Assembly: GCF_901709675.1 (NCBI RefSeq)
Contig: NC_051103.1
Coordinates: 2,713,501 to 2,777,500, forward strand
Length of the DNA stretch: 64,000 bases
Reading direction: 5' to 3'
Source of the DNA: Syngnathus acus
Lineage: Eukaryota; Chordata; Actinopteri; Syngnathiformes; Syngnathidae
Shown: piece by piece, positions 44,122 to 58,110 of the stretch
Layout: each line of letters starts with the position of its first letter
How positions within the stretch are numbered: the stretch's first letter is position 1
Position numbers and translations under genes: made by a program
The notes under the pieces: generated by a model
Database searches by the model: none
What the model was told of the DNA's origin: nothing
What the model saw: the letters and a program-made list of their open reading frames with translations, nothing else

Positions 44122-45749
<1,628 letters not shown>

Positions 45750-46480
45750 GCCTACGGCGAGCTTAATGAAGACAGGAGAAACTAGACAGTGCTGTCGCAA
45801 CCATTTCAGTCGTCGTCAAGGGTCACCAGCACATCCGCGGCTACAAAAGGCAAAATAAACCCGTCGTTTGCAATTCATATGTAGCAATTCGAATATCAAT
45901 GGCTCACAAATTAACAAACTAATGTGAGTTTTGTACGTAACGTATTAAAGTTTTAGCATTTAATTCAACACCCCACCCTCGAAGAGTGGTGTGCTCCACG
46001 TGAATGCACTTCTTTTTCCCACCCCTAGAGGGCGAAAGATGACAGCTGATTTGAACGAATCATGTAGTCCCTGATTTAACCCAGCGGTGGCAGTCGCGTT
46101 TGTTTCGAAGTGATCATGAATTAGAAGTAAACGCGAAGAAGACGGGAGACACTGCATGAATGAACGCACTACGTCATGTATAGTCATAATGTGCCTCCCC
46201 GTGATTGGGTTTTGTACTTGATCTCAGCGAATCCGAGATAAGACAATGTTATCAATATTAATGAGGAGCCTGAGGCGTTTTGCTCCAATGGACGAAAGGC
46301 TGTAAGCACCGCATTCTGTGTGCCGGGGCCGGAGACGTCAGAACGGCTTAGCGTGGCATACGGTACCGCATTACCGACGGCGGCCGAGCTCTGTGGAGTG
46401 GACACTTGTGTTGACAAGTTATTAGATTTTTTGATAAATACGAGTCAACGTAATGCGACATTGAAGGTAAGCGAGCCCCT
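45750..46480. promoter_or_regulatory. Divergent promoter region, rpl19 (-) and gpam-like (+)
   Basis: Moderately GC-rich, CpG-containing DNA between the rpl19 start and a GC-rich block at 46320-46460 (gcggccgagctctgtgg). A C-homopolymer sits near 46486-46501. It could serve both genes; the upstream gpam exon is inferred from the acceptor near 47550. Confidence 0.35.
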
Positions 46481-47545
46481 AACGACCCCCCCCCCCCCCC
46501 CATTCGCCGCCTTGCTAGCAAACCATCGGTCGGCTCGTGCTGTCATTGTCATGGAAACAAGCAACCCGTAGCATCTTCCATCAGTTAGTGACGTTGGCGA
46601 CCGCAATCGAGCGACTTTTGTACTACGTCGCTTTGAGTCGCGTTACCTCCACGGTGACATTGAAGTGTAAGGGCTCAAGTGCCCCCCGATATGCTTCCTA
46701 ACTCAGCCAGTTTAAGGTTATCCCGGTTAGCATGTGGCCAATCCTAGTTCCGTTTAACGTAGTGGTGCAGTGTGATGCCAGACGTCCAGCTCACCATTGT
46801 TGTCTGTGCGACCCGTTATTTGCATGCCCATCTGTCACTAGACAGTTTGACCTGCTTATTTAAGAAATCACTTGAAGGGGATCTCAACAGTCTTTTGTCT
46901 ACCTCCCCGAGCATCCTTGTGTGAGTCCAAACCAGATTATTATTCATGTAGAGTTTTCATTCATGATTTAAAAGGTCTCCACAACATGATATGCGCCCCT
47001 CAATTTGAGAAGGATTGATTCAAACCGATTAGAGATGTCTTGAAAAGGGAACACAGATGGCAATTATCTTAAGTTTCAAATGAAAAGAAAATCAATTATT
47101 TGAACTGAAGCAAAAACTGGGAGACCATTTTTTTCCCCCCATCTGTGACAGCGTCGTGGAAACAAGCTTCCGCTGTTACCCAATTGCCACGGCTTCTCAT
47201 TCCTCAGCTGCTTTTGTTTGGCTCCCAACAGTCACCCCATGACGGGGAGTACTCTCGGCCAATGACCCTGTTCACAAAAAAGCCCACTCTGCCCCCTCAT
47301 CGGTGTGCGCGCCGGGCACTGGTGCTGAAACGCAACACCCACACTGGACGGTGGACCATCCATTCATGAAAGGGACTTGCGAGCTGAACTACTAACTAGT
47401 GTATGCATACTAAGTTGTGTCAAATAATGCAGGAAATTAAAGTCCAATTGTGCAAATATTTGTACTCCCTGGGACTCATGCAGAGCTAAAGCTGACCGTG
47501 TCACAATCATGTCAAATGTTTTGTTTTGATTTTTGTCATTCCACC
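46480..47545 (+). other. Probable 5' intron of the gpam-like gene
   Basis: Non-coding. A cattccacccag acceptor near 47538-47549 precedes the first coding exon, so an upstream non-coding exon is expected around 46300-46460. Confidence 0.35.
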
Positions 47546-47597
47546 CAGGTGTCCAGTTCGAGGGTGTTGGGTCGGAAGGGGAGGAGAAGAAAAGGCC

Positions 47598-50489
47598 ATG
47601 GAGTTGTCGGACGGCCTGCTGCTGCAGGTCAACAACGGCGAGCAGTGGTGCAACCGCTGGAAGCGGCCCAATGATGACTCCGTAAGAGTCGCCCGCCATA
47701 ATCGGCACACGTTCAAACCCAGCAGATTGAAATAGTTCCAACTTCAAATAATTCACTGTTAGCGCCCTAGCGTTTCCACTGCACATACCTTTGTTTGTAC
47801 AGAAAGGACATTTCTGTAATATATCTCCTTTAGGACCGCAGCACCAGTCCGTCAGTCCTGCGCTGCGTGGCCACCACGTGGAAGGAGGGGCTTCTGAACA
47901 GGAAGAGGCCCTTCGTCGGCCGCTGCTGCCACTCTTGCACGCCGCAGAGCTGGGTAACCTTACACACTGCGGCTAATTAGTTCTTAGCCATTAGCGAAAT
48001 TGACGTACCCCAGCAACAGACATTTGAGACTACACTATAATATACTTTACGTGCATAAAGAAAGTTGGATCGTTTATATTGTGCAGCTCACCGAGTGCTG
48101 GTTCTTAAAGAATTCAGAATTAGTGGGGCAGAAGAGGCACATTTTCATTCATTCATTTGCATTCCCATCACAGGAGAAGCTGTTCAACCCGAGTATTCCG
48201 TCGCTCGGCCTGCGTAACGTCATCTACATAAACGAGACCCACACCAGGTAAACATGTCTTTTCCTCATTTTATACATGTTTTCATTTTCATTTTAGCGTG
48301 TCCCAAATACTGCTCTGCTACCTGCAACATGATGGCAATGTGAGCTCAACACAAGAAGTGAGCAATATCACACGTGTTTTTATACGATATAAGGCAGTTC
48401 TAGGTGATTTTTGCCTCTTGTGCACCCTTTGAGGCGTCACTAGTTGTGGAAACACGTGTATTGAATTGTGCGAACCATTGGAGTAGAGGGCTAAATAATT
48501 AAAACGTCGGTGGAGTCACATGTATGCGACGCTGGTTGAGTCTTTCCTTATATCCAAACAAGTTTGTTCACAGGGAATAACAAAGTCAATGTATCCACTT
48601 CATCCGTCCTCATTAAACCTTTTCACCTGCAGTGCAAGCGGTGATAAGAGCAGCGTTACATGCAAACTAAAAGTGTTAGTTTTTTTCCCCCCTCAAAATT
48701 CTAAAGTACAGTTATTTAATACAGCTGTAGTCCAAAATGAATCAAATTCAGCTAAATGAAAAGCTTACCTGCTGGGTTTTATTTGCTGTGTGCAGGCAGC
48801 GCGGCTGGTTGGCACGGCAACTGAGCTATGTGCTCTTTGTCATGGAGCGGGACGTTCACAAGGACATGTTCCCCCGCAATGTGGTGGAAAACGTGCTGAA
48901 CAGCAACAGGTAAGAAATTAGATTAAATTAAGAAGTTAAGAAAGAGGCAATCGCCAATGTAGTCGATTTTTTTTTGTTTTGTTTAAAATTTGATACTTGA
49001 TTGTTGGGCGTGCACTCCAGAGGGCCAAATGTGTGCAAGACGTCTTTGATTCCTTTTCAACGACGTGCTTCTGGTGCAGTGTGGAGAGTGCCGTCTTGAG
49101 CGTGGCCGCTGATTTGGACGAGGCTGCCGTCGCCTCCAGCCGGCCCTGTTCTGAACGCGGCAAGTCGGTCAGGAAAAGTCAAGCAGAAGCCCGGCGCTGC
49201 CTCCAGCAGATGGTGGCCAGCGTGTCGCCCGCCTTCATCAGGTACGTGCAAATGCATCCTCATTAGAGACGCGGCGGCGACCCCATCGCATCACCGGGAG
49301 CCAATTTTTCCCAGTGCAAGTTTTTCCTGTCTGTCTTCTCCAGGCTGACAGGCTGGGTTCTGCTGAGGCTCTTTAATGGTTTCTTCTGGAGCATTCAGAT
49401 CCACAAGGGCCAGCTGGAAATGGTCAAAAAAGCAGCGGTAGAGGTCAGGGGCAAAAAAAAAAATAATTTGTGGTGTAGGCAATTGATGAGAATATGGAGT
49501 CCAAATTGCACGTTGTTTGTGGCTCATGCAGCGCAAACGCTCCAAATGGTCTTCCTGCCCGTCCACAAGTCCCACATCGACTATCTCCTCATCACGCTCA
49601 TCCTCTTCTGTCACAACATCAAGGCGCCGCACATTGCCGCCGGCAACAACCTCAGCATCCCCATCCTCAGGTGAGCCTCGCCTCGCCTCGTGTCTGCACA
49701 AGGGAAAATGCCAAGCGCCACTTTTGTCCTTTCAGCACCCTGATCCGAAAGCTGGGAGGCTTCTTCATACGGCGCAAAATGGAGGAGTCCGGGGACGGCA
49801 AGAAAGATATTTTGTACAGATCGCTCTTATACGCTGTGAGTCTTGCTTTTGTATTTTATCTTGAATTAGTTCACCCGGCATCTCACTCCGCTTCATTGAA
49901 GTCTTAGCCAAATATGCAAATGTAACAGCTATGACTTTTTTTTTTTTATCTGAAAAATTTACGTTTCAAAAGATTCTCATATGACTTAATTCTCATAGTT
50001 TCAGTTTGTTTTTCAGCGTGGCCCTCGTACTCCTTTGTAAACAGACGTAAATCCAGTCTTAGTTATACATGCTAATCTGCTGTTGCTAAGATACCAATAG
50101 AATTCTGCAAACTTGCAAAAGTAGAAAAATATGCCTTTGGTTGAGAATATGCCTGTTGTCTGCGACACGCCGCACTTTGCATCGACCCGCAAAAGTAATT
50201 GCGCGTTGAGCCAATAAGATAAGCGCTATCAGCTGAGGGCAGTTTTGTGTGTGTTTGTTGGGATTATAATGACCGACTCGTGTCGGTCGACCTTCAAAAT
50301 TGTGCCTCGCATCTCATCGAGATGACAAGAATTTACGGAGAGAGGGCCTACTCAGCAATATGACCAAATCTGTATGTACCTGGCAGCGGTCCCAACATAG
50401 CAAAAGTAAATGTTGTTAAGTCCCCAGCCGCGTCTTTGCAGCTGAATCAATCCAAGCCGGGGGTCTATTTCAGGACAACCCCCCCCCCC

Positions 50490-50523
<34 letters not shown>

Positions 50524-53500
50524 TGTCCTCAGGCTGCACTGAAAGGATATGGTTGCACAACACTGCCTGTGTTCAAAGTCTGACTTGCGGGCCATTTCTG
50601 GACCTCTTTTTTTTTTTTTTTTTTTTTAATCACCTGTCTGTTCAAGTAATCTTTCAGAACTTTCTACTTGCTCTAATTTTATTTTTCCTTGATAGCATTT
50701 AGATATTTTTCCCACCATTAAATTGCATTGAAACACAATAGTTAATTTTCTTTGCACATAATGTGACAATAAGCGCTTCCGCCAAAAAGAAAGAAAAAAT
50801 TGTCAAAACATTCATTTCAATTTTTTTCTTTCCAGTACACAGAAGAGCTGTTGCGTCAGCAGCAGTTCCTGGAGGTTTACCTGGAGGGCACGCGCTCCCG
50901 CAGTGGCAAAATGTCCACAGCGCGCGCCGGCATGCTGTCCATCGTGGTGGACGCGCTGCACTCGGGCGCCGTCGGCGACGTGCTGGTGGTGCCGGTGGGC
51001 ATCTCGTACGACCGCATCATCGAGGGCAACTACAACAGCGAGCAGCTGTGAGGCCGCTCATCGGCGACGTCCGTCAAAGCTGGCCGCCGACGGGGCCATG
51101 TCTGAAATGTTGCGTGCGAGCAGGGCAAGCCCAAGAAAAACGAGAGCTTGTGGGGAATAGCGTGCGGCGTGTTCAGGATGCTGAGGAAGAACTACGGCTG
51201 TGTCCGCGTTGACTTCAACCAGCCCTTTTCCTTAAAGGTGAGGCGGCCCCTATTGTGAAGGACTTCAAGTCCCAAGAACATGACTGAACCTTTTATACGA
51301 TGAACGCAGGAGTACCTGGACAGCAGAGAGCCGCCATGTGGCCCCCCCGCTGTCCCTCGAGCACTCCTTGATGCCCACCATCATTGATGCGCAGTAAGCA
51401 AGGCACTCTTCCTAAAACCTTCCAATAAAGCCTCTGAGATGGCTCCTCGCTGCAGGCGCCGTCATTTGCGCACGCCGCTGGAGTTGACATTATCTCGGGA
51501 CCACTCGCATCTGCCCGTTTCTTTGTACGCGACCCGGAATGAGACACGGCAAACGATATCTTTCCGAGACGGCTTTTCTTGAAAATGCTTTCAGGCCCGA
51601 CGCTCAGCTGTTTGACCGTCAGGAGGAGGCCCTGCAGAACAGAGAGCTTCCCGAAGACCTGTGCCGACGACAGCTCATTAACAACCTGGCCAAGCACGTT
51701 CTTTTCAGTAAGCCAATGTCACGTCCCAAGGTGCCTCATTGGAAAAGCCAACTGGGCTTGCAGCAGCAGAAACCGGTTTGTCCTGCATTTTTTTCAATGG
51801 GCTGCAGCCAATCACAATGCCCTCAGCTGCGTGGCATGTTGTTTTCGGCCAATAGGACGCAGGAGGAGTTGGAGGGGGTAAGTGGGGCTGGAATGCAACA
51901 CCAGTGCCGGTTTTCTGCTGCCTTCCATCCCCACTAAGGAATGATGCTTATCATGACTTGGAGTAACCCTCCCACGTTCCACTTCATTTTTCTTCCAATT
52001 GTATGACCAAAATCATGTCTTGTATAATGTATTCCGATTGAAATTTTCATCCATATTGCTTAGCGGTACCGTCCGTTCAGTTTCAGGCCTCTCCTGTCTG
52101 TCTGCATATGAGTAGATAAGCACCACGCTGCCACTATTTCTGTTTTCAACATTCCTTTTGTCATCCCCACCCACCCCCTTGCAGCGGCTAACAAGTCGTC
52201 CGCCATCATGTCCACGCACATCGTGGCCTGTTTGCTGCTCTACCGACACAGACAGGTATGTCTGCTCATTTGTTAGTCGAATATTCAATTGTAAAATGAA
52301 TTGACCTCTGGCAAGCAAGGTGAGGCAAATGTCACATATACCTGACTGCGCAGAGATCAGGTTGCTTCCCTGATCAGAACTTTGAAGCACGAGTGCCCCC
52401 TGCAGGAACTGTGACGAAATGTGAGCTTGCTTCTCTTCTCGCAGGGCGTGGCGCTCTCCAAGTTGGTGGAGGACTTCTTCAACATGAAGGAGGAGGTGCT
52501 GTCGCGTGACTTTGACCTGGGCTTCTCGGGCAACTCTGAGGACGTGGTGATGCGCGCCCTGCACCTGCTAGAGAACTGCATCGCCGTCACCGGCGGCGCC
52601 AACCGCAACGGCGAGTTCACCATCGCACCCGGCCACACCGTGCCGGCCCTCTTCGAGCTCAACTTCTACAGCAACGGCCTCTTCCACGTCTTCATCGCCG
52701 ACGCCATCGTCGGTACGTTGCCGCTTTCTCCGATGTGGTGCAAAAGAAAAAGGGTTAACTTTCAAAATGCATTTGCGCGCAGCCTGCAGCATCCTGTCCC
52801 TGCAGCGGGAGCAGGCGGCCGAGTTTGAGTTGTCGTTGCCGGCGTCAGCACGAGATCCCGACACCGCGGCCGCCGGTTCTCCGCTCAGTCAGGAGAAGCT
52901 CATCCGCAAGGCCGCCGGCCTCTCGCACTTCCTGGTCAATGAGGTGGCGGTGGCGTCGGTAGGTTCTCTGCTGCACTCTGATCATGCGCGTGACATAGAG
53001 TCAAGCCTGCCTGTTTGCGCCCTGCAGCCTTGCCAGACTATTTACCAGGTGTTCCACGATGCCGTCACCCGCCTCATCCAGTACGGCGTCCTCTATGTGG
53101 CTGAGGTCTGTTTCGAGAGAACCGCACTACCTGTGCCCTTGGCAATCTCTGTCCTGATGGCCTTTTTGTGTGTCAGGAGGACCAGGAGGAACTTAGCCCC
53201 AGTCCCACCGAAGAACCTTGGCCCCAAAAGTTCCCCGAGCCGCTCTCCTGGAGGAGCGACGAGGAGGACGAGGACAGCGACTTTGGGGAGGAGCAGCGGG
53301 ATCGCTATCTGAAGGTTCATCTTTGCTCTTTATAGTCTTCCCGGGACTATTAAGTTTGAGGAGCGTTAAATCAGAGCCGACGTCTGCTTCCAGGTGAGCC
53401 TGTCGGCAGAGCACCGGGATTTCTTTGTGTTCCTGCAGCGGCTCCTCAGCCCCGTCCTAGAGGCCTACGGCGGCGCCGCCATCTTCGTGCACAGCTTGAG

Positions 53501-54003
53501 TCAGCCCATGGCCGAGCCAGAGTACACGCAGCGCCTCTTCCGATACCTGCTCACGCGCACCGAGAGGAGGATCGCTGCTTACGGTGATTGCGCGCGAGCC
53601 GCTGCTTTAAAAGATGTACATAGGCGTGTTACGACGCTGGGGTTGTAAAAGTGAAGGGTTTCATCGCCATTTCAATCAATTTCGATCCAAATTTTGATTT
53701 GAACTTGTCTTCACGATTAATTTTTTTATTTTTTTTGCCTCAGGTGAAAGTGCAACTCATTACCTGGTGAAGAACACAGTGAGGACATTCAAGGATCTCG
53801 GGGTAACCGAAATATATTCGGAACGTTAACAGAAAGATCACCTTTTAGGAATTTGATGGGACTCGCAGCGTGTGTTTTGTCCTCAGGTCCTCAAGGAGCG
53901 ACGAGAGGAGCGTGTGACCACGCTGGAGCTGAGCGCCACCTTCCTACCTCAGGCCAACCGCAACAAACTGCTGCAGTACATTTTAGGCTTCTGCCTGCTG
54001 TGA
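47598..54003 (+). CDS. gpam: Glycerol-3-phosphate acyltransferase, mitochondrial type; frame disrupted
   Basis: First step of glycerolipid synthesis: acylates glycerol-3-phosphate to lysophosphatidate at the outer mitochondrial membrane. Exons: 47598-47681, 47834-47953, 48174-48247, 48796-48909, 49080-49241, 49344-49443, 49532-49670, 49736-49835, 50836-51048, 51124-51237, 51310-51393, 51595-51707, 52185-52255, 52445-52712, 52783-52958, 53028-53105, 53177-53314, 53394-53583, 53744-53802 and 53887-54003. All four acyltransferase motifs survive: VHKSHIDYLL (HX4D), GGFFIRRK, LEGTRSRSGK and VVPVGISYDRI. GPAT1 hallmarks include RKRPFVGRCC, SLGLRNVIYINETHTR, IMSTHIVACLLLYRHRQ and SWRSDEEDEDSDFGEEQRD. 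Expected length is about 820 residues. Three single-base problems break the frame: the 49443/49532 junction phase, the donor at 51048, and a C7 run at 51342-51348. It is therefore a pseudogene or an assembly with indel errors. The closest relative is GPAM; GPAT2 looks less likely. Confidence 0.9.
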
Positions 54004-55300
54004 TCCCCAAACCTCGTCGCTTCAGGCTCCCCTCCGACGTCACATAAGGGCTTCTTACTGGTTCTCTCAAATATATGATTCTAGGTGCTACCAGGAAGTG
54101 CCTTCATAATTTACATTAGCAGTACAGCTCCATATATCCAGTAGGCAGCCAAGCTGTCTTTTACAGAAGGCATCCATAAGAAGCGAGTAGAAGAGCTGTC
54201 GGGCGCGGCGTCGTAGTGCGCAATCTAGTCTAGTCGTGCACTTTGCTAACCTGTCAAATCATTTGGGCTGTACTCAAGAAGCCTTTGAAAGAGCACTGTA
54301 GCCTTGTTTCCTCTTATTGTCACATTATCGCAGAGCCAATGTGGGTGGCGCTCCAATGTTGTTTTTACCATCAACTTTCATTTCTAAGATGTCACCCAAA
54401 TATAAAATCAAGTTTTAGCAGATTTGGAGGGTTAGTTAGTAGTAGTAGCTAGTATAACTTTACTGGAGGTGAATCATTTCCCAGTTTTCCGGTACCCGCC
54501 GTGGTACGTTGCCTAATGGGTGAAACGACTCTGCATGTTCCCATAGCAACTATGAGGACGGCGGCAAATGAGACTGCTGATTATTTTGTTGTTGGTAGTG
54601 GTATTAGTTTATTTTAACACATGGCCACCTCACAACAGGTCTTAAAAAGTAGCAAATGTGTCTAAAGCAACAGAAGGTGTGCGTGGAAGGTCCAAGTAAG
54701 TCTACTGAAAGATTTTCTTGCAAGCATACATGGTTATTTAATCTTTCAACCTGCACGTATTGATGCAGATTTGTACAGTAGGGCGGCGGCATGTAAAAGG
54801 ACAAAACGTACATAGATGTTTGAATGAGTTGGAATGTGGCAGACATTTTGTGAAGTTCAATGCCACTTTTATGTCTTGTACTGCATGTTTGCTCTCAAGG
54901 TAGACTTTGTGTTGTATTTAATGGTCCCAAGTCTGTGAATTATGTTGAGGAAGAGTCCTGATGAATGTATTGTGTTGTCATGATTGTCCAAAACTCAGGT
55001 GGACTTGCTGTGTGGACAAAGGAATAGGGACGCCTGGCCTTGACTGGAAGTCAAAACGAAGACAATAACATCACACGGTACGAAACACAAGTGACACAAT
55101 GTCAGGTTAAAACGCTTGTATTATGGAAGCAGATGACCCTATTTTAAATCTACTGTCTTGGTCTTTTTTAGTGCATGTTAATTCCGTATCACAAAAAGAC
55201 TATATGTAAGAAGTCATAAAGACAAGAATCACCAGCCAAGAGTAAAAGAAGAAAAAAAAGTCCAGCATAATTGTCAGTAGGTTTGTAAATAAAATAGTAC
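54004..55300 (+). other. Probable gpam-like 3' UTR
   Basis: No coding pattern. AATAAA at 55288-55293 is a reasonable end; another occurs near 55811. A 1.3-kb UTR is inferred, not shown. Confidence 0.35.
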
Positions 55301-55870
55301 AAGAGGTTTAATGTCTTTATTTTATCTGCTGCACTACAAAAAGAAAATTAGACAGGAGGTGCTGTTTATGCAAGAGTGAGTTTTCAGACATTTCAGACAC
55401 ATTGCAGTGTGGTCATGTGTGTACTGGATGAAGCCAGACGTCCTTCGTGGGGAAACTAATGCAGGAGTTGGTCTGCACTTAAGTCACTCTTGACCCAAAA
55501 AAAACATTTTGTGTTTAGCTTCCCATTGAGCAAGCCCTGCAAAGACGTAGCGTTTGAGTTGGACCCCTTCGCAACTCCATTTCAGCTTTGATTTACCTCT
55601 GCTCCGTTTGCCCTCCGTGGCTCCTACCGCGTTACACTGCAATCGACTAAACTCACCGGAGAGAAGGCTTTTGTCCACCTCTACTGGAAAAGTCATTGGA
55701 TTAGTGACAAACGGCAACAAAAGGCAAACATTTCCTCGTGTGCGTTTGGTTAACTGCTTTATATGACAATATGTATGTTTTACGTTGTGTAATGTGTTGG
55801 TGTCCCCCAAAATAAAGAGCAAGTAGTCAAATACACATTCTTGACATGTACAAAAAAAATGCATAAAGTT

Positions 55871-56290
55871 ATTAGGTACACCTGAAAATGGTGGTGTACC
55901 TAATGGAGTGTCCAAGTGACGTCACAGATCAAACAGCCAATCAGGAGGTGGGGGTGAGGGCGGGTGTGGCACTTTTCCCTTTCAGTTAAGCTTTGACCAT
56001 GATTTTTCCCTAATAAAGTGGCCTGTGATTAGGTACACCTGAAAATGGTGGTGTACCTAATGGAGTGTCCAAGTGACGTCACAGATCAAACAGCCAATCA
56101 GGAGGAGGCCTGTTATTAGGTACACCTGAAAATGGTGGTGTACCTAATGGAGTGTCCAAGTGACGTCACAGATCAAACAGCCAATCAGGAAGTGGCCTGT
56201 TATTAGGTACACCTGAAAATGGTGGTGTACCTAATGGAGTGTCCAAGTGACGTCACAGATCAAACAGCCAATCAGGAAGTGGCCTGCTAT
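55871..56290 (+). repeat. Four tandem units, each with hairpin, CRE and CCAAT box
   Basis: Units start at 55871, 56028, 56115 and 56202; the last three have an exact 87-base period. Each begins with a perfect 12-base inverted repeat, ATTAGGTACACC ... GGTGTACCTAAT, around a 10-base loop. The palindromic cAMP-response element TGACGTCA and cagccaatcagg (CCAAT box) follow. The first unit is separated from the others by 80 bases of unrelated sequence. The unit core gtgtacctaat also occurs near 12540 and 16856. Confidence 0.9.
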
Positions 56291-56299
56291 TAGGTCCAT

Positions 56300-57000
56300 T
56301 CGGAAAGGAGAATATTTGTTAGTCGTTACGTCAGTGGAAACTCGCTAGCTCTCGTTAAACAAGAGGTGGGGCTTTAGCTAGCATGACCACCCACCCACGA
56401 GTAGCACTCACTCGGCTGTCAATCAATGGATAATTAAGGAAAGCGTTTGACTTGAACGTTGGTTTTCTATATTTTTCCATGTCCAAACTTGAAGACTGGA
56501 GGCTTCACGTCAGCTACTGGTCGTCTATCTGCATATCTCGAAAGGTACTACATGCCCCTCCCACTTTCCATGTAGCATTATGCCTCTGGTGACTAGCAAG
56601 GTGGACCTTTACGTTTGCCTCCTAATCTTACATGTAGAAGGTCGTGTCATATATGACTTAAAATATTAGGAGTCCAAAATGTTATCAATGGACATTTAAA
56701 TTGGTCATTTCCCAAATGAATTATGTCCTGTTGTTTATTTGGGCCACAGTGAAAAGAAACAAAATAATTGCTCTACAATGGTTAAAGTTACATGTCAATG
56801 TAAGAAGTATCGTTTTGAAAAATGTACTTGGATTTTAACTTAAAAGTATATTTTTGATCATAGTTGGCACACATGAAAAGTGAAAGTGGACCACTTTGTT
56901 CTAATAATATGACTTGAATTTAAAAAAATATATAAATCTAAAAAATAAAAATAAAATGTGTATAAGGTATGTTAGTTGGTAGTGTTATGTGCTTGAGGAG
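56300..57000. other. Intergenic, nothing recognised
   Basis: AT-rich unique DNA between the CRE array and the long palindromes; no coding pattern. Confidence 0.35.
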
Positions 57001-57022
57001 CAGATGTGCGATGTCGTATTGT

Positions 57023-57337
57023 CATGGCACACCAGGGAGAAGGTGAGCACATGCAAGCAGCTGACATCTCTCACAAAACCCAAGTGCCAGGTACTGCACA
57101 ATATCATCATCACCACCACACTCCTCTGGATGTGTTTTTTGATGACATTGATGCAAACCAAGTTAGTCAGAAACATATATTTAACTAACTTGGTTTGCGT
57201 CATTGTCATGGATAAACTTGTCTAAAAGTGTGTGGTGGTGGTGGTGGTACTGTGGAATACTTGGCACTTAGGTTTTGTCCCAGTGAGAGATGTTTGCACT
57301 GTTTGCATGTGCTCACCTTCCCCCTAGTGCCTGCCAT
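57023..57337. repeat. Long imperfect palindrome (foldback element)
   Basis: Two arms of about 145-155 bases face each other around a 16-base centre. The inner 15 bases are a perfect inverted repeat (GCAAACCAAGTTAGT 57153-57167 / ACTAACTTGGTTTGC 57184-57198). The outer ends pair as catggca...gaaggtgagcacatgcaa with tttgcatgtgctcaccttc...ccatg. Arms include ccaccacac/gtgtggtggtgg. Confidence 0.8.
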
Positions 57338-57612
57338 GGGAAGTAAGTGACATCATACCTGAGCTCATCAAGCACTTAATCTGCTTCCATGGAGGCAGGG
57401 CCTTTTTAAACTGCTTTTCTATTCAATAAATTGTTCGAGTGGAATGCGAGTCTTTGTGATTTATGAGCAAATTTGCTCGTTGGAAGTCTTTCATGCTTGG
57501 TGGTCACTGCATTGGCAAAGTACTGTTTGAAGTCTTGAGTTGGACACTTCCAAAACCTAAGTGTCCACTACTATGGAGTATGGACACAGGTTTTCAGACT
57601 TGAGGTGAGCAT

Positions 57613-57748
57613 CACTGCAACAGACCCAAGTCTTTGACTGCTTCTCTCTGTCTCCACATGAGTCAAAGTGATATAATTGTACAATTGCAGTCACTTTGAG
57701 TCATGTGGAGATAGAGAGAAGCAGTCAAACGCTTGGGACTGTTCAGTG
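57613..57748. repeat. Second long palindrome, near-perfect arms
   Basis: Left arm 57613-57671 and right arm 57690-57748 pair with few mismatches (gactgcttctctctgtctcc with ggagatagagagaagcagtc; ccacatgagtcaaagtga with tcactttgagtcatgtgg). The loop is 18 bases and AT-rich. Short words (aaaacctaagtg and its complement) link it to the palindrome at 57023-57337. Confidence 0.8.
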
Positions 57749-57839
57749 GCTGAAGGCTAACACGCAACTCAAAGCTGAAAAGAGCCTTCCAAAACCTAAG
57801 TGCGACTTTGCCCGCCTCCTACCTCTGCCCAAAGTCAGC

Positions 57840-58110
57840 CTGGCCAATCACGTCTCGGCTCAAAATGTGCATAACCACGCCCACTTTCTGACAGCCAATC
57901 AGAATGCAGCATATGCACAGCTGACCAATCAGATTGCTTTCCTTTAAGGAAACTGCGCCCACTAAAGGTCTAACCAATCACAGAGCACCTCATTTGCATA
58001 TCTACGCCCACTTTTCAACCAACCACAGCCTTTTATTCTCATTGCTCCACCCAGTTTTAGAGCTCTCAGCCAATCACGACGTAGTATTCCAGTCATGATT
58101 ACGCCCCGTT
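57840..58110 (+). promoter_or_regulatory. Array of CCAAT boxes alternating with CGCCCAC boxes and one octamer
   Basis: CCAATCA occurs at 57844, 57895, 57925, 57974 and 58070, with a ccaaccac variant near 58019, all in one orientation. CGCCC-type boxes alternate with them at about 57879, 57956, 58005 and 58103, plus ctccaccc near 58046. ATTTGCAT at 57991-57998 is an exact octamer. Such spacing (about 30-50 bases) suits an NF-Y/Sp/KLF promoter or an old tandem repeat. It ends about 220 bases before the minisatellite and exon-like blocks. Confidence 0.55.
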
